Origin: Neodiprion pinetum
Taxonomy: Eukaryota; Arthropoda; Insecta; Hymenoptera; Diprionidae
Direction: 5' to 3'
Length of the DNA stretch: 64,000 nucleotides
Assembly (NCBI RefSeq): GCF_021155775.2
Contig: NC_060236.1
Span: forward strand, 666,001 to 730,000
This document shows, in pieces, positions 14,501 to 26,062 of the stretch. How positions within the stretch are numbered: position 1 is the stretch's first letter; every line of letters begins with the position of its first letter. A program made the translations under genes and the position numbers. A model generated the notes under the pieces. The model saw only the letters and a list, made by a program, of their open reading frames with translations, ran no database searches and had not been told where the DNA came from.

Positions 14501-15635
14501 TAATTGAAAATCTAATCTTCACCATGGTCAAAGCTAACCAAACACTCTTGTAACGCTTGTGGCCAGGCTCACTTTATCCACATACCTCTGTAATGGATGC
14601 AGCTACAAGTGGATTATTTGATGGGACCAAGGTGGCCAAAAATGATACATATCTACACTCTGTATTTCCAAAAGATTGTGAAGATCAAAGAGTCCCTCGT
14701 TTTCAATTCATTCATTGTTCTTCGTGTTCCGATTTACGGGTTACGTGATACTCATTCGCTCATCCATTCATCGGTAGCACCGTCATTCTTTTCCAAAAAG
14801 GAGGACGTTTTGGCGATTAAATCGCCGGGGTGTCGACTTCTCGATCGAGATTCAAAGACTACGGTGCAAATACCTTAAAACGTATGATGAGGTAGATGAA
14901 TCACCACTTACCGAGAGGAGTTTGAGTCGGTCGAAGTCTCAAGGAAGAGAGTTGGGGTAGAAAGGGGGAGGGATGAGGCTGACAAGAACCTCACCGGCAT
15001 CTCGGAAGGAGTTTCTGGGGTCAGAGAGAAGGGGTCTAGGAGGCTATAAATTACATAAATTAAGTAACTCCCGCCACTCTCACTACGGCGAGCATCTTAC
15101 GTCGTGCCAACTTTATAACTTAATCACTGTACCGTTCACTCCGGGGGACAGAGAGCCGGGTGCCGAGGGCAGCTGCCCGGATAGAGAGAGAAGGCAAATA
15201 CCCTCTGAATAATGTACCGAAGGGGTTGCGCCTCATTTGTTTCACTAGCTAAGGTATTCCCGAAACATGACAGAAGCTGGGGGTGCAGCCTCCGGTTCGA
15301 CTCCTCGAGCTCCGTTTTGCACCCCGGTAAACTCCTCTCCTCTTTTAATACCGTTTTCGTTTCTCCCTCAACTTAATCATCAGGAATCAAGAAATATTAA
15401 AAAGTTCCTCCCGACCCCGGGAAGCTCTGCGCCGCAGGCGCGATTTTAATCCCCGTCTCGGTTCTTGATTTTTCGCTGCCCAAAATGTCCCCCGACTTGT
15501 GAATCCAAGCTGATGTCGTTCCGGATAACCGAGAGTTAGTGCTTCCGGCTTCCGGGCATGGAGCTCGATAGCCGCTGTACCATAACCACGGTAAAATACT
15601 CGGCAACTCACTCCGTGCTCTCTTCTCTGTTTCAG

Positions 15636-15718
15636 GATTCGGCTTCGTCACGTTTCAGAGCGAGGACGTCGTCGACAAGGTCTGCGAAATCCACTTCCAC
15701 GAGATCAACAACAAAATG
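15636..15718 (+). CDS. Rbp6: RRM2 exon of Musashi/Rbp6 (partial protein)
   Basis: The exon opens after a TTTCAG acceptor (ends 15635) with the last two bases of a Gly codon, and closes on ATG before GTAGGT. It reads (G)FGFVTFQSEDVVDKV, then CEIHFHEINNKM. GFGFVTF is the RNP1 strand of the second RRM, whose aromatic residues stack on RNA bases, and the rest covers the second helix and following strand. The next exon begins VECKKAQPKEVM, which completes the fold in frame (phase 0). The missing first half of RRM2, including RNP2, must come from an exon left of the window. This is a very conserved segment of the family, so identification is firm at family level; choosing Rbp6 over its fly paralogue msi rests on the downstream exons. 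Confidence 0.93.
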
Positions 15719-17085
15719 GTAGGTGTCGAACCGTTTTATCCACGTCGGTACGGAACCCTTTCTCTGCACCCTGCGACCGACTATGCGAGATCTATCAAAC
15801 CAAGTTCTGCTATTTGCACACCAGCTGTGCAGTGGAAGGCGTTAATTTTTATGACAGTATAGAAGGGTTCTTAATTAACTCGCTGTTTGCATTTGACACA
15901 CGCCGGGCTCACCTTGTTCCCTCTGCCCTACCTGCGACCCTTTCCATCCCCTTTTTGGATCTCCTCTACCCTCTTCTTTACCCTGGGTCCTTTTGATCCG
16001 TGGGCTTCTGATCACCAGGAGTTCTTTTTGGGAAAATTAGTGACGTTGTTATACAGATGACTGACGATTAGCTCAGTTGTTTGTTATACTTGTACCTGTT
16101 TCACGCAGTTGATGTTCATGATTAACCCTGCCATTTAGACAATGTCTTGAAAATTTTATGGATAAGATAGGTATTGTGTGTTCGGTACATTACTAACTTT
16201 TATTTCATATTGTTCTGCAATTTGCAAATTCGAAGTTTCTGTTTCATTTCGTTGGATTGGCGGAAATATGAGAAGTACGGACACTCGATGTACCTTAATG
16301 ATCTTCGAGTAATCGGGAAAATCAGTTTCCATTCGGAATTCAAGTTTACGAGAAGAGGGACCAACCACCTTTCCGTTACTTATGTACCCGACGTATATAA
16401 TACTTCTTCAAATTCATTATTGGTATATACATTATTGAAAACGTCCGATTGGTTCGAAGATCAGAATCGAACTGATGAAGTGGTTCCCCTCCCTTTCCCG
16501 GTTCTTTCATCAACATCTTTATACGCCCACACTTCTTCACTAGCACTCTCTGGATGATTAAACGTGGTTATTATCAAACGGAAATGTGAAATTGGACAAG
16601 GCATTCTCGTTCATTCAGCAATTTCCAAGTCAAATCTTAAGTAAATCACTTCTCAGATTCAAAGAATCACCTGCAGAGGCGGGGTAAGTGCGAACCAGAG
16701 GAGCAATTCGTTCTTCCGGTGATGCGGTATCACCTGTAAATGCGTAAAGATAAATTCCGCAGCGAAAATTGTCAATTCTAGAATCTTGTTCAACGGAGTC
16801 TGAAATTCTCCACATAATTTATATCATTTACATCTACCGCAATATAGACAGACGTACTGTTTATCTTGAAAAAAATGTTTAAAGTACACGCAGCGCATAT
16901 TCAGAAGAATCAAAAAAGATGACTCTCATGTTTAGCCCTTCAGAAATATTTTTCCCCTGGTGTTTGTACGGGTAAGATGTGCGTTGAGGAATAACCGAAA
17001 TATTTGTCAGGAAAGGGGAATCCAAGGAGGAGGGGAAGGGAATGAAGAGGAATCGGGGTGATCCGAGTGACGCGTTGTGTTTCAG
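15719..17085 (+). other. Intron within RRM2
   Basis: GTAGGT to TTTCAG, 1367 bp, phase 0. Nothing else recognisable inside. Confidence 0.9.
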
Positions 17086-17170
17086 GTTGAGTGCAAGAAG
17101 GCGCAGCCGAAAGAAGTGATGCTACCAGCGAACCTGGCCAAGACGCGGGCGGCAGGTCGAGGCGCTTACG
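17086..17170 (+). CDS. Rbp6: End of RRM2 and linker exon, short form
   Basis: The acceptor is TGTTTCAG (ends 17085). The exon reads VECKKAQPKEVM, then LPANLAKTRAAGRGAY, and ends with a single G before GTGAGT. VECKKAQPKE is the last strand of RRM2 plus the conserved basic tail. The leftover G joins the AT at 25230 to make Asp, giving GRGAY-DFMWSLG, the standard insect Rbp6 join. The exon is 85 nt, phase 0 to phase 1. The same exon can run on past this donor as a long form ending at 17583, so this splice site is the first of two decision points for the C-terminus. Confidence 0.92.
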
Positions 17171-17583
17171 GTGAGTTGGTGATGGTCGCGACTCCCCCCT
17201 CGACTTACCGGTACGCGCCGTACCCCCTCCCCTCAGCGGCGACGGCGGCCGCAGCGGCGCACGCAGCTGCAGCCGCGAGCGCCGCCACCCCCCACCACTT
17301 GTTGGGCCCAATAGTGGCCAGTTCGCCCACAGCCACGTACCAGTACGCAGCGGCCCCGGCAGCCGCAGCCGCAGCGGCCGCCGCGGTCTACGACGTGAAG
17401 CGGGCCCTCGCCGCGGCCGCGTATCGGCCGCATCACCCCGCCGCGGCCGCGGCCGCAGCCGCCGCCGCCGCCGCGGCCGCTCCGCGTGCCGCAACCCTCA
17501 CTTACTCCATGAGCGACCTGCTCGGCGTCCAGGGTCTCGACATGGGCCCGATGTACCATCCGATCCCGACTATCGGCCTATGA
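17086..17583 (+). CDS. Rbp6: Composite alternative terminal exon, long form
   Basis: If the donor at 17171 is not used, the frame stays open for another 137 codons to TGA at 17581-17583. The extension starts GELVMVATPPSTYRYAPYPL, continues through several alanine tracts (the longest about 14 Ala, near 17440-17482) and ends YSMSDLLGVQGLDMGPMY followed by HPIPTIGL. It is very GC-rich with a strong preference for G or C at third positions, while the flanking introns are AT-rich; this is coding-like rather than intronic. The alanine runs use mixed GCC, GCG and GCA codons, so they are not a simple slipped triplet. From memory, both RYAPY and the YSMS...MY ending resemble parts of the fly msi C-terminus, which would make this an msi-like tail on an Rbp6-like gene. 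A poly(A) signal lies at 17805. An internal splice donor and the lack of transcript data are the main uncertainties. Confidence 0.75.
   Translation, partial: VECKKAQPKEVMLPANLAKTRAAGRGAYGELVMVATPPSTYRYAPYPLPSAATAAAAAHAAAAASAATPHHLLGPIVASSPTATYQYAAAPAAAAAAAAAVYDVKRALAAAAYRPHHPAAAAAAAAAAAAAAPRAATLTYSMSDLLGVQGLDMGPMYHPIPTIGL
17171..17176 (+). promoter_or_regulatory. 5' splice site embedded in open frame (first C-terminal switch)
   Basis: GTGAGT follows TACG. Use of the site joins 17170 to 25230 and gives the DFMWSLG form; skipping it gives the 137-codon extension. The six bases are read in frame as part of Gly-Glu-Leu in the long form, so one sequence serves both as a splice signal and as codons. 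Confidence 0.8.
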
Positions 17584-17804
17584 CCCACGATACTGACGCC
17601 CCTCTCTCGACCTCAGTAAACGCGCTTATGCTCATCTCATTTTTCTTTCGTTTATGATTTCGATCCATCTTGAATCGTTATCTTTTTCGATAATATCATT
17701 TCACTTTCATTTCCGACACCAATCCTTCATCGGAAACGGCTGACGTGGATATATTTACACAACAGACGGAACTAAACTGCTTTTCGTCGGTTTGTTTGAC
17801 CGTA

Positions 17805-17810
17805 AATAAA
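17805..17810 (+). promoter_or_regulatory. Candidate poly(A) signal for the long-form terminal exon
   Basis: This is the first AATAAA after the stop at 17583, about 220 nt downstream. It would give a short 3'UTR. AATAAA is common by chance in AT-rich DNA, and further copies occur downstream. Confidence 0.35.
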
Positions 17811-19949
17811 TCGGTGGCACTTTGCAAGTGGCGCCACCTTCGAGGTAACCACGCGTGACGTCATTTGTCTCGGACCAATCGGCCTCGTTACGGGGAAAAA
17901 CGCGGGAGAGGTTTCCAAATTCAATTTTTCACTATCAAATAAGACGATACAGAATATAGAAATTTGGTGAAAAGTCGAGCTGTCATCTTCCGTTGAAGCC
18001 TCTTTATTCCGCCATTGCAACCCCGTTACAGTATAGAGTAGCCCGTCATATGAAATAACGAAAAAAAAAAAATCAAACAAAGAAACAAAAACGTCGTTCG
18101 GTTACATATCAGCAGTGCAATAACGGTGCGATCGTCGCGTGATGATGATTGCACTGCAAGCGTAATACAATGTCATATCTTTTTTGAGTTGTTTTTAGTA
18201 GGTTAACTGATTACGCAATCGGATAAACTAATAAATAATGAGACCACTTGACAGGCTCAGTTCAGGAACACTGTGATCGTAGACTGGTAGATATTAGAAA
18301 TATGTAGTTCAGTTTCGTATGCCCATTTAGGGTCTTGATAGATATACATGTGTAATAAAACTTGGTAGATTACCGACGGGGCCTCATTTTCAAATTAGCT
18401 GTGAGAGAGAACATTTTCAAACTGTAGGTATGTACAGCAATAATCGTTATGCAAAGACTGCAGTAGTGTGCCAAATTATCGTGGTTAGGAAAGTGGAGCA
18501 AAAAAAATTTTTAAAAGTAGGTAAATCCTGATTATATAAACTGTGTAGCAGCGCAGTCGCAGGTATTAGACAATAAACAAAGTGTTTAGTGAAAATACGA
18601 GTGTAGATTATCAGTTCAAAGAGAATATTAATAATATTCTCAATGCTCAATACCGTAAACGCGACGTCAATATTACAGCTGCAGCGATCAAGCGATAGGC
18701 AAGTTACGAAGGTATCACATTTCGCTTCATTGATCTCTGAACTTCGGAGGGCGGGAAACTTTCTCAATTGATCTTTATACTCGCGGTATCGTTCCTATAA
18801 ATTTTTTCTCTCAATAAATCTATAACACCGGCTTATACTACTCGCTGCCGGAATAAACTGTACTACGGTTGGATGATGCTTAGGTACTCCAATACTTTCG
18901 CAAGTTGCAATAGTTTTGTGAAATCAAAGATTACAGTGTGAATAATGCAAAGTGAATCACCGAGGGTTCGATTGCCGAGATTATGTTCCTATTACACTAT
19001 TACGTATAATTAGTTGCTAGTTCGTAGACGTGAATTAATCGACCAAGTTTCCTCGTCCTTCACGATCAGCGCGGCCAAGAGCAGATAAACTGATATGAAA
19101 AATTTCGGCAAGTTTGACGAAGCCGCGGGTCTAACGTCCAACGCAATATAGAAACTTTCAATCCAACGACCAAGTCCGATTAAAGAGCGAACCGCGCCTT
19201 CGTAATCGGACGCTGCAGCGATTAGTTTCTTTAGCATTGATAGTTGTTATTGATGAGAATAGGAATAAGTCGAATAGAATTACCGTAGAATCCGTACCGA
19301 CGATCTTCGAAAGTTCAATGCAACACTCAAACGAAAACTAATTCCACTCTGTCACGGACTGGCAACTTGCAGATTACTCGAGATCCTACAAGTTAAAAAT
19401 TTTTACAGATATCGGACGACTTCATTAATTCGGGCAAAAGTATACCTACCTTATCATTCGCGATGTTGCTAGAATTTCTTGCCTTTTATTATTATTATTA
19501 TTATTATCATCGTCATCGTAATTATTCATCTTGCATCGGTGTAAAAGGCGTTGCGAAAAGGACGTCGAGCGGCGATCGTGAACGTGGAGAGTGATTTGAA
19601 AATGGAAAGGAGAGAAAATATATACCAGATATGGTGATAATAATGGGCGGCGACTTGCTGAACATTTTTTTGCGCTCTAAATCAGTATTATTGTTGTTTT
19701 TATTGTTTTCATTCGACGTGAAACTATAAATATGTTGGTGAAATTAATTGCTATAAAATAATATGGACGAGGCGCAGAAAGATTTTATGCAAATTTTACG
19801 AGGCACAGATTTTACGGCTATAATAACGTAAAGTTTGATGAGGAAATTTTTCCAAACAATATTTTCCATAACTTCATGAAATTTCATAATAGCTCGGAGA
19901 AATTAGACGCGTGTGCAGTGTCGTAAACTGTTTTTACGTACTCTAGAGT

Positions 19950-20003
19950 ATATATATATATTTACAAAAAAATAGATGCGTATATATATATATATATATA
20001 TAT
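19950..20003. repeat. (TA)n tracts
   Basis: Two TA runs separated by an A-rich spacer. Confidence 0.85.
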
Positions 20004-20930
20004 GCGCATCATGCGAAAGAGAATTTGATAAAATGACGAGGCGAAAAATGCTGACTATTATCAAAAACGTATGTTATATAATCGACAGTGTTTGACGATC
20101 ATATTGACGATATTCAAGCATAGTTGAAAAGAAAGGAGAAAAAAAATTAATAAAAATAATATATATATACATATAAATGAACGTATATTTTTACAGCCGC
20201 ATAATTAACTAGTCGTGTAATAGAATTACATATCGAGAGCCAATACATAATATAATACATAATATCACTAGGCATATAGGCGAATATTTTGAAATTTAGT
20301 TTACCGATATTAGGCAAATCCGCAGTCTTAGGTTTTCTTAGTTAGAAATAATAATTTTGACAACTACTAAAGTATTATACATTGATATATACATTCCTAT
20401 CTTTTGAGATAGTAATAGCGTTGAGATATTTAATCAATATTATCATTATTATTATTATTATTATTATTACGTTAGTTTAGAATATATATTTTTGTGGCGC
20501 CATTCTTCGTGGAGGAAGAAATTTTGAACCGCAACTCGTGCCGCAGCAGTATATAGAAGTGAAACGCTTGAAAGAGCTCTGGAAAATTTCACTCTCCAAT
20601 TTTTAGAACACAATTTGATACATGTGTAAAAATGGCCTCGCGATACACGCATACATTAGCATCATCCACGAAGAATTGACCATAGCGGCTGTACTAAACC
20701 TATATAAAAAAAAAAAAAAGAAAAATGAAAAAAAAAATACCTACAAGCTATATTATTATACGTCTAGTACTACATGTATATGTACCATAGGTATCTATAT
20801 ACTTAATATTTATATATATATGTACTTGTCATAAACAAATAGCATTATCGTTAACACTTCTATTAAGCCATATATGAATAGTAATGTCTTAATAATTTGT
20901 CTGTATATATGTATATACATATATACATAT

Positions 20931-22565
20931 TAGGGTGATTCAAAAAAAAAAAATTAATTTTTTTTTTCTTCCAAACAGGCTCAAAAGTTTCTTTTGGATG
21001 TAAAAAAATTATTGTGAAAATATGAGCCCTTAATATTAATATTAAGATAGTCCTCATCGCATTTTTGTAATTCCCATAAGAATAACATGGGAAAAATTAT
21101 TTTTGCTTCTTCTGATTTTTATACCGTTCATACAACTGATTGACTCATAAATCGCTGTTATAATCTTTATAGAGAATTGAACGCTCTACAAAAAAGGTTT
21201 GATAACATTTTTTTATTGGTCCACGCGTTCAAAAGTTATTGAAGATCGAAGTTCAAATTTTTAAAAATTTGATCGAATTTAGTGAATTACACCGAAACTG
21301 TTGGTTTTGGTGACAAATTAAGGATCAAATATTTCGTCAAACATTAAGGGGGATAGCCACTGTGAAATTTCAAAAAAAAAATTTATTATAAGGATATTTA
21401 TTTTAAGGATGATTAATAAATAAATTTTTTTTTTGAAATTTCACAGTGGCTATCCCCCTTAATGTTTGACGAAATATTTGATCCTTAAATAAATTTTTTT
21501 TTTGAAATTTCACAGTGGCTATCCCCCTTAATGTTTGACGAAATATTTGATCCTTAAATAAATTTTTTTTTTGAAATTTCACAGTGGCTATCCCCCTTAA
21601 TGTTTGACGAAATATTTGATCCTTAAATAAATTTTTTTTTTGAAATTTCACAGTGGCTATCCCCCTTAATGTTTGACGAAATATTTGATCCTTAAATAAA
21701 TTTTTTTTTTGAAATTTCACAGTGGCTATCCCCCTTAATGTTTGACGAAATATTTGATCCTTAAATAAATTTTTTTTTTGAAATTTCACAGTGGCTATCC
21801 CCCTTAATGTTTGACGAAATATTTGATCCTTAAATAAATTTTTTTTTTGAAATTTCACAGTGGCTATCCCCCTTAATGTTTGACGAAATATTTGATCCTT
21901 AAATAAATTTTTTTTTTGAAATTTCACAGTGGCTATCCCCCTTAATGTTTGACGAAATATTTGATCCTTAAATAAATTTTTTTTTTGAAATTTCACAGTG
22001 GCTATCCCCCTTAATGTTTGACGAAATATTTGATCCTTAAATAAATTTTTTTTTTGAAATTTCACAGTGGCTATCCCCCTTAATGTTTGACGAAATATTT
22101 GATCCTTAAATAAATTTTTTTTTTGAAATTTCACAGTGGCTATCCCCCTTAATGTTTGACGAAATATTTGATCCTTAATTTGTCACCAAAACCAACAGTT
22201 TCGGTGTAATTCACTAAATTCGATCAAATTTTAAAAAATTTGAACTTCGATCTTCAATAACTTTTGAACGCGTGGACTAATAAAAAAATGTTATCAAACC
22301 TTTTTTGTAGAGCGTTCAATTCTCTATAAAGATTATAACAGCGATTTATGAGTCAATCAGTTGTATGAACGGTATAAAAATCAGAAGAAGCAAAAATAAT
22401 TTTTCCCATTTTATTCTTATGGGAATTACAAAAATGCGATGAGGACTATCTTAATATTAATATTAAGGGCTCATATTTTCACAATAATTTTTTTACATCC
22501 AAAAGAAACTTTTGAGCCTATTTGGAAGAAAAAAAAAATTAATTTTTTTTTTTTGAATCACCCTA
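20931..22565. mobile_element. Foldback (palindromic) element with eleven 69-bp tandem units
   Basis: The element begins TA-GGGTGATTCAAAAA and ends with the reverse complement, TTTTTGAATCACCC-TA, suggesting a TA target duplication. The left arm (about 20933-21417) is repeated almost base for base, inverted, at about 22140-22563. Between them a 69-bp unit containing GGCTATCCCCCTTAATG occurs eleven times in the same direction (copies at 21444 plus multiples of 69), with no difference I could see; the left arm holds one inverted copy. There is no transposase, so it is non-autonomous. The TA ends fit Tc1/mariner-type mobilisation, but the family is not proven. The 243-codon frame on the minus strand is only the repeat read through, since 69 is divisible by 3. 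Confidence 0.88.
21418..22163. repeat. 69-bp tandem array, about 11 copies
   Basis: Each unit has a T-run, GAAATTTCACAGTGGCTATC, CCCCTTAATGTTTGACG and AAATATTTGATCCTTAAAT. Near-identity of all copies points to recent expansion or gene conversion, or assembly from a collapsed array. Confidence 0.92.
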
Positions 22566-22569
22566 ATAC

Positions 22570-22604
<35 letters not shown>

Positions 22605-23902
22605 CGCGTATGTGTATATACGTATACATATATAAATTATGTGTGTATGGATGTATATATACGCGTATATGTACAAATACATATATATATATATATATAT
22701 ACATGTGTGTATGCGTCAGACGTGTGTCCTAGAAAAAGAAAGTACGTACATACCTACCCACCATAGCTACTACTTTGCCCGAGTGGCGCCTACTATTTCT
22801 CTTTTCGTAAGTAGAACAAACAACTCACCCCCTCTCTAAGAATCTAACTACTTATCGTTAGGTAGCCGATACATACATATATACTTATATCGACAGATTG
22901 ATCTTAATAATCGTTAGATACAATTTATTATAGGTATATGTGTACATGCATATATAACGTTACAATATAGTTGTGCTTTGGGGCGGATTTTGGTTTGAAA
23001 CTGTTAATGAAACAGTGAATCATTTGAATGGAGTAACGAATGGAAAAGAAAAGAAATTTTTCAAAAAATTTCACATCAAAGGCTCGGTTGGAACGTGCGC
23101 GTGTATAAATTCAAGTGTCAAAATATTTGCCAAACAAACAAACAAGGAAACTGACAAGAAAAAAATTAAATGAAAAATTAACTAAGATTATTGCCACATC
23201 GAATTTCATTACATTATCGCATATATCATATGTCATATGAATATATATATATTTGTGAATAATGTCTATAATATATATACATATAATAATCGCATATCAT
23301 TTGTATTCTCTGTTTATATTAACGTATCCTATTAATATACATATACATATACAACGTATTTACGACACTTACCAGAAAGTATATATACACACACCCACGT
23401 ACACATAAATATGCCATACGTATACACATATATAATGAATGAAATACGGTTAATAAATGTAAAAGCAAGTCTAAAAAAAAAAGGAGAAAAAAACGGTATT
23501 GTTTATTGTATTAACGTGATTCTTATGCTCGCAAACGATGAGATGAAAAAGAAAAGAAAAAAAGTAACAGAGAAAAAAAGATTACACAAACAGAATCAAA
23601 ACCAGCCCATCTAGAGACTAGGTACGAAATTAATAATATACTATTGATACATACATATATGCACATATATCACGTATATATGTGTGTATATCGGTGTATT
23701 ATACAATATACATATACATCGCTAGAATAAATCGATTGATCTATACATAGTCATCTTGATAAGTAAATGTGAAATACTTATATTACGAATAAATAACTTA
23801 GCGCTAGATTAATCACGTAGTGCAGCAGTAGCTTGTGATCGGTGTTTTTATTAATATTGTATCATATATAATTTACGTGTCGTAGAAAACGGTCCGCATT
23901 CT

Positions 23903-23904
23903 CC

Positions 23905-23935
<31 letters not shown>

Positions 23936-23936
23936 A
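23903..23936. repeat. (CT)n microsatellite
   Basis: CT units with one TTT interruption. Confidence 0.9.
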
Positions 23937-24513
23937 CCTGCACAAACAAAAAAATGAACAAAGAAATGTAATTTTCGAAAAAAAGTATCGATCATTCGGT
24001 CCTTGCACAATTATTTACTACGAGGTAACGGCGTACAGTAGATCTCCGTTTCTTTTCCCCCGACTTCCGGTGGCCGGATGTAAGCAAGAAATCGGGGAGG
24101 GGATGAGCCGACTTCCGATGTCGTCTACGGGACGGCCTGCAGCAGCGCTCGGGGTTCTACTGTACAAGTTGACCGAAATAAGAAAGTGCTCTGTCTTTGT
24201 GAAAAATTTGTGCGCAAAAAAAAAAGAATAAAAAAAAAAAAAAAAACAACAGAGGGACAGTGCGAACTCGTGTATAGAAGAATATTACATACACATAATA
24301 TTGTTATTTAAGTGCAATAGTGGGAATAGAAAGTTATATACATATATATATCATCCTCTAATTGTATAAATCTATAATCAATCGGATAATTAATGGCTAT
24401 TAATAACCATAGATAGATAGGGGCAGTTTAATTTTTGGTAGCTTTGAAATATATACATATATATATTTATTACACGGTCGCGTAGCATATAGTAAATTAT
24501 ATACATATATATC

Positions 24514-24554
24514 TAGTCAAAGTATAGTCAAGCGTTAGTCAAAACGATAGTCAA
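24514..24554 (+). promoter_or_regulatory. Four spaced TAGTCAA motifs, possible Musashi-binding cluster
   Basis: TAGTCAA occurs at 24514, 24525, 24536 and 24548, spaced 11, 11 and 12 nt. Three copies extend to ATAGT or GTTAGT, fitting the published Musashi-binding element (G/A)U1-3AGU. The cluster is about 0.7 kb upstream of the DFMWSLG exon. Function is inferred. Confidence 0.45.
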
Positions 24555-24689
24555 ATTAGATGTGTGGTTTTTATTAGTATAAAATTATGAAATTTCATGG
24601 ATGCCTTTCTTGTTTACAAAAACTTAGTGCTTCACATACATACATACATACATATATATATACATATATATATATATATGTGTCTTATT

Positions 24690-24721
24690 TTCTTCTTCTT
24701 CTTCTTCTTCTTCTTCTTCTT
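24690..24721. repeat. (TTC)n microsatellite
   Basis: About ten TTC units preceded by TA-rich sequence. Confidence 0.93.
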
Positions 24722-25229
24722 TACATTTTTCTTTCTGTCTTTTCTCTGAAAAAAAGAAAAAGAAAAAAAAATAACTTTGCTCTTCTGTTCTCAGTTTTTG
24801 TTATATATATATACATATATATATGTATGTATATTTTTTTTTCCCTACTTTATAACACATAATAACTTTAACTCTCACTTAACTCTCGCTTCATACGAAC
24901 ACGTTTTTGTTTCGTTGATTGCAAAAAAAAAAAAAGAAAAGAAACAAAGAGCAAAGGAAAAAAATGACCGAATTTCCGCAACGATTTACAAATTCGTAGT
25001 TAGGTGTACTTAAGCACAAATTGTATGTTATACCGGTGTGGTGATAAAGTTGTATGTATATGCTGATATGCAGATCGTGCGGTAACTCGTTGCAGAAATT
25101 TACCAAGTTCGAAAGTTACTATACATACATAATATCCTTGATACATACTTCCTCTGGTTATACTAACACAAAACTTATACACGGGGATTATGGTTGAAAC
25201 ATTATTAATTTGCTTGTTTTTCCTTATAG

Positions 25230-25262
25230 ATTTTATGTGGTCCCTGGGAGCATTACCTGACG
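25230..25262 (+). CDS. Rbp6: Mini-exon encoding DFMWSLGALPDG
   Basis: This 33-nt exon lies between the acceptor TTATAG (ends 25229) and the donor GTGAGT (25263). It is phase 1 at both ends: G + AT makes Asp, and the final G joins GT of the next exon to make Gly. The peptide DFMWSLGALPDG sits just after the RRM2 linker in insect Rbp6 proteins as I recall them. Vertebrate Musashi has a comparable short hydrophobic segment at this place. An 8-kb gap to the previous exon and a 0.7-kb gap to the next isolate it, but phase and peptide identity on both sides make the call firm. Confidence 0.9.
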
Positions 25263-25978
25263 GTGAGTTTGCCAAACTGCTATATCATATACACACATAA
25301 GTATATTTATTCACAACCTTGACGCATTTCACCAATACAGCATCCTCACCCATCATCTTCGTTCGTCCGCGTTAATTGTACATACAACGTATAAATACGT
25401 GTATATCGCATGGAACGTGACTGTGACTCACCCCCGATTCGAGTGCGCCACTTTTAAATCCCCGTCGAACATTCGAATGCTTTTTATCAAGCGCGTCGTG
25501 CTGTTTAAGGGGAGGTGAATTTCTTCAGAGCTGTGCGTCAAGCATTGAAATTTGATTTACAATATCAAGGGGATTTTCAAGTCCCCTCTGAACAGCAATT
25601 GCCGTCGGTACGGAAGTTTCGCATCTTGAATAACCAACGATTCCACCGCTGAAGAATAATACGGTTTTGTTGTGTTCTTTGTTTTTATTTATTTATTTCT
25701 TTATTTTTTTTTACGCACTTTAAAACTCGAATAATGGTCTAGAATCGTTCAACTTAATTTATATACTCGTGATACTGAAAATGACGTCTTCACGATGAAT
25801 TTACAATCGATACACATTCCGCTGTAAAAGTCATACTTATTTTTAGGAGTTTTTTTTTTTTTTGTACCTTTAAAGAAAATAAAAACACCGAGCAACTCGA
25901 TTTCGCAAATGTTGGAAAATGTGTACCTCACGAGGTAATTTCCGTGTAGTGATAGAAGCATTTTCCGTCTGTTCGCAG
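25263..25978 (+). other. Intron
   Basis: GTGAGT to TTCGCAG, 716 bp, phase 1. No feature seen inside. Confidence 0.88.
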
Positions 25979-26062
25979 GTTTCCCGGCGGCAGCGTACGC
26001 GGCGTACGCGGCAGGGCGCAGCTACTCAGGATACCCTAGTTTCGGTCTCCCCTACCCAACAG
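25979..26062 (+). CDS. Rbp6: FPAAAYAAYAAGR exon, short form
   Basis: The acceptor is CTGTTCGCAG (ends 25978); the exon runs 84 nt to ACAG before GTAACC. It reads (G)FPAAAYAAYAAGRSYSG, then YPSFGLPYPT, and is phase 1 at both ends. This is the conserved low-complexity Ala/Gly/Tyr block of insect Rbp6, comparable to the FPAAAYGP block of vertebrate MSI2. Joined to 46745 it gives YPTVDLTNGQLTPNNN, the form without cassette exons. Like the RRM2-linker exon it has a longer alternative form. Confidence 0.9.

Larger units (their letters stand above)
1..15635 (+). other. Upstream intron of Musashi/Rbp6 (no supported exon)
   Basis: No frame here resembles RRM1 or the first half of RRM2, and I found no convincing flanked coding segment. 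The first 2-3 kb are GC-rich and CpG-rich for an intron; composition drifts to AT-rich after that. It contains CT and CTAT microsatellites, one copy of a dispersed repeat (5960-6053) and a degenerate short-period repeat (11328-11570). A small exon could have been missed. Confidence 0.6.
17584..25229 (+). other. Intron / 3'UTR of long form 1
   Basis: AT-rich sequence that is intron (from 17171) in the spliced forms and at least partly 3'UTR in the read-through form. It contains the 1.63-kb foldback element, many TA and poly(A) tracts, a CT microsatellite (23903-23936), a TTC microsatellite (24690-24721) and the TAGTCAA cluster (24514-24554). No other coding signal seen. Confidence 0.7.

Noticed and set aside
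17233..17559. Minus-strand frames opposite the long-form exon
   Set aside because: They are antisense shadows of GC-rich alanine codons. The plus frame has the splice signals and the join to RRM2.
21403..22134. A 243-residue minus-strand open frame with a perfect 23-residue repeat
   Set aside because: It is the 69-bp tandem array of the foldback element read through; 69 is a multiple of 3, so the frame stays open without being a gene.
20863..22732. Two open frames starting MRTILILILRAHIF on opposite strands
   Set aside because: They are the same inverted arm of the foldback element read from each end, not a gene pair.
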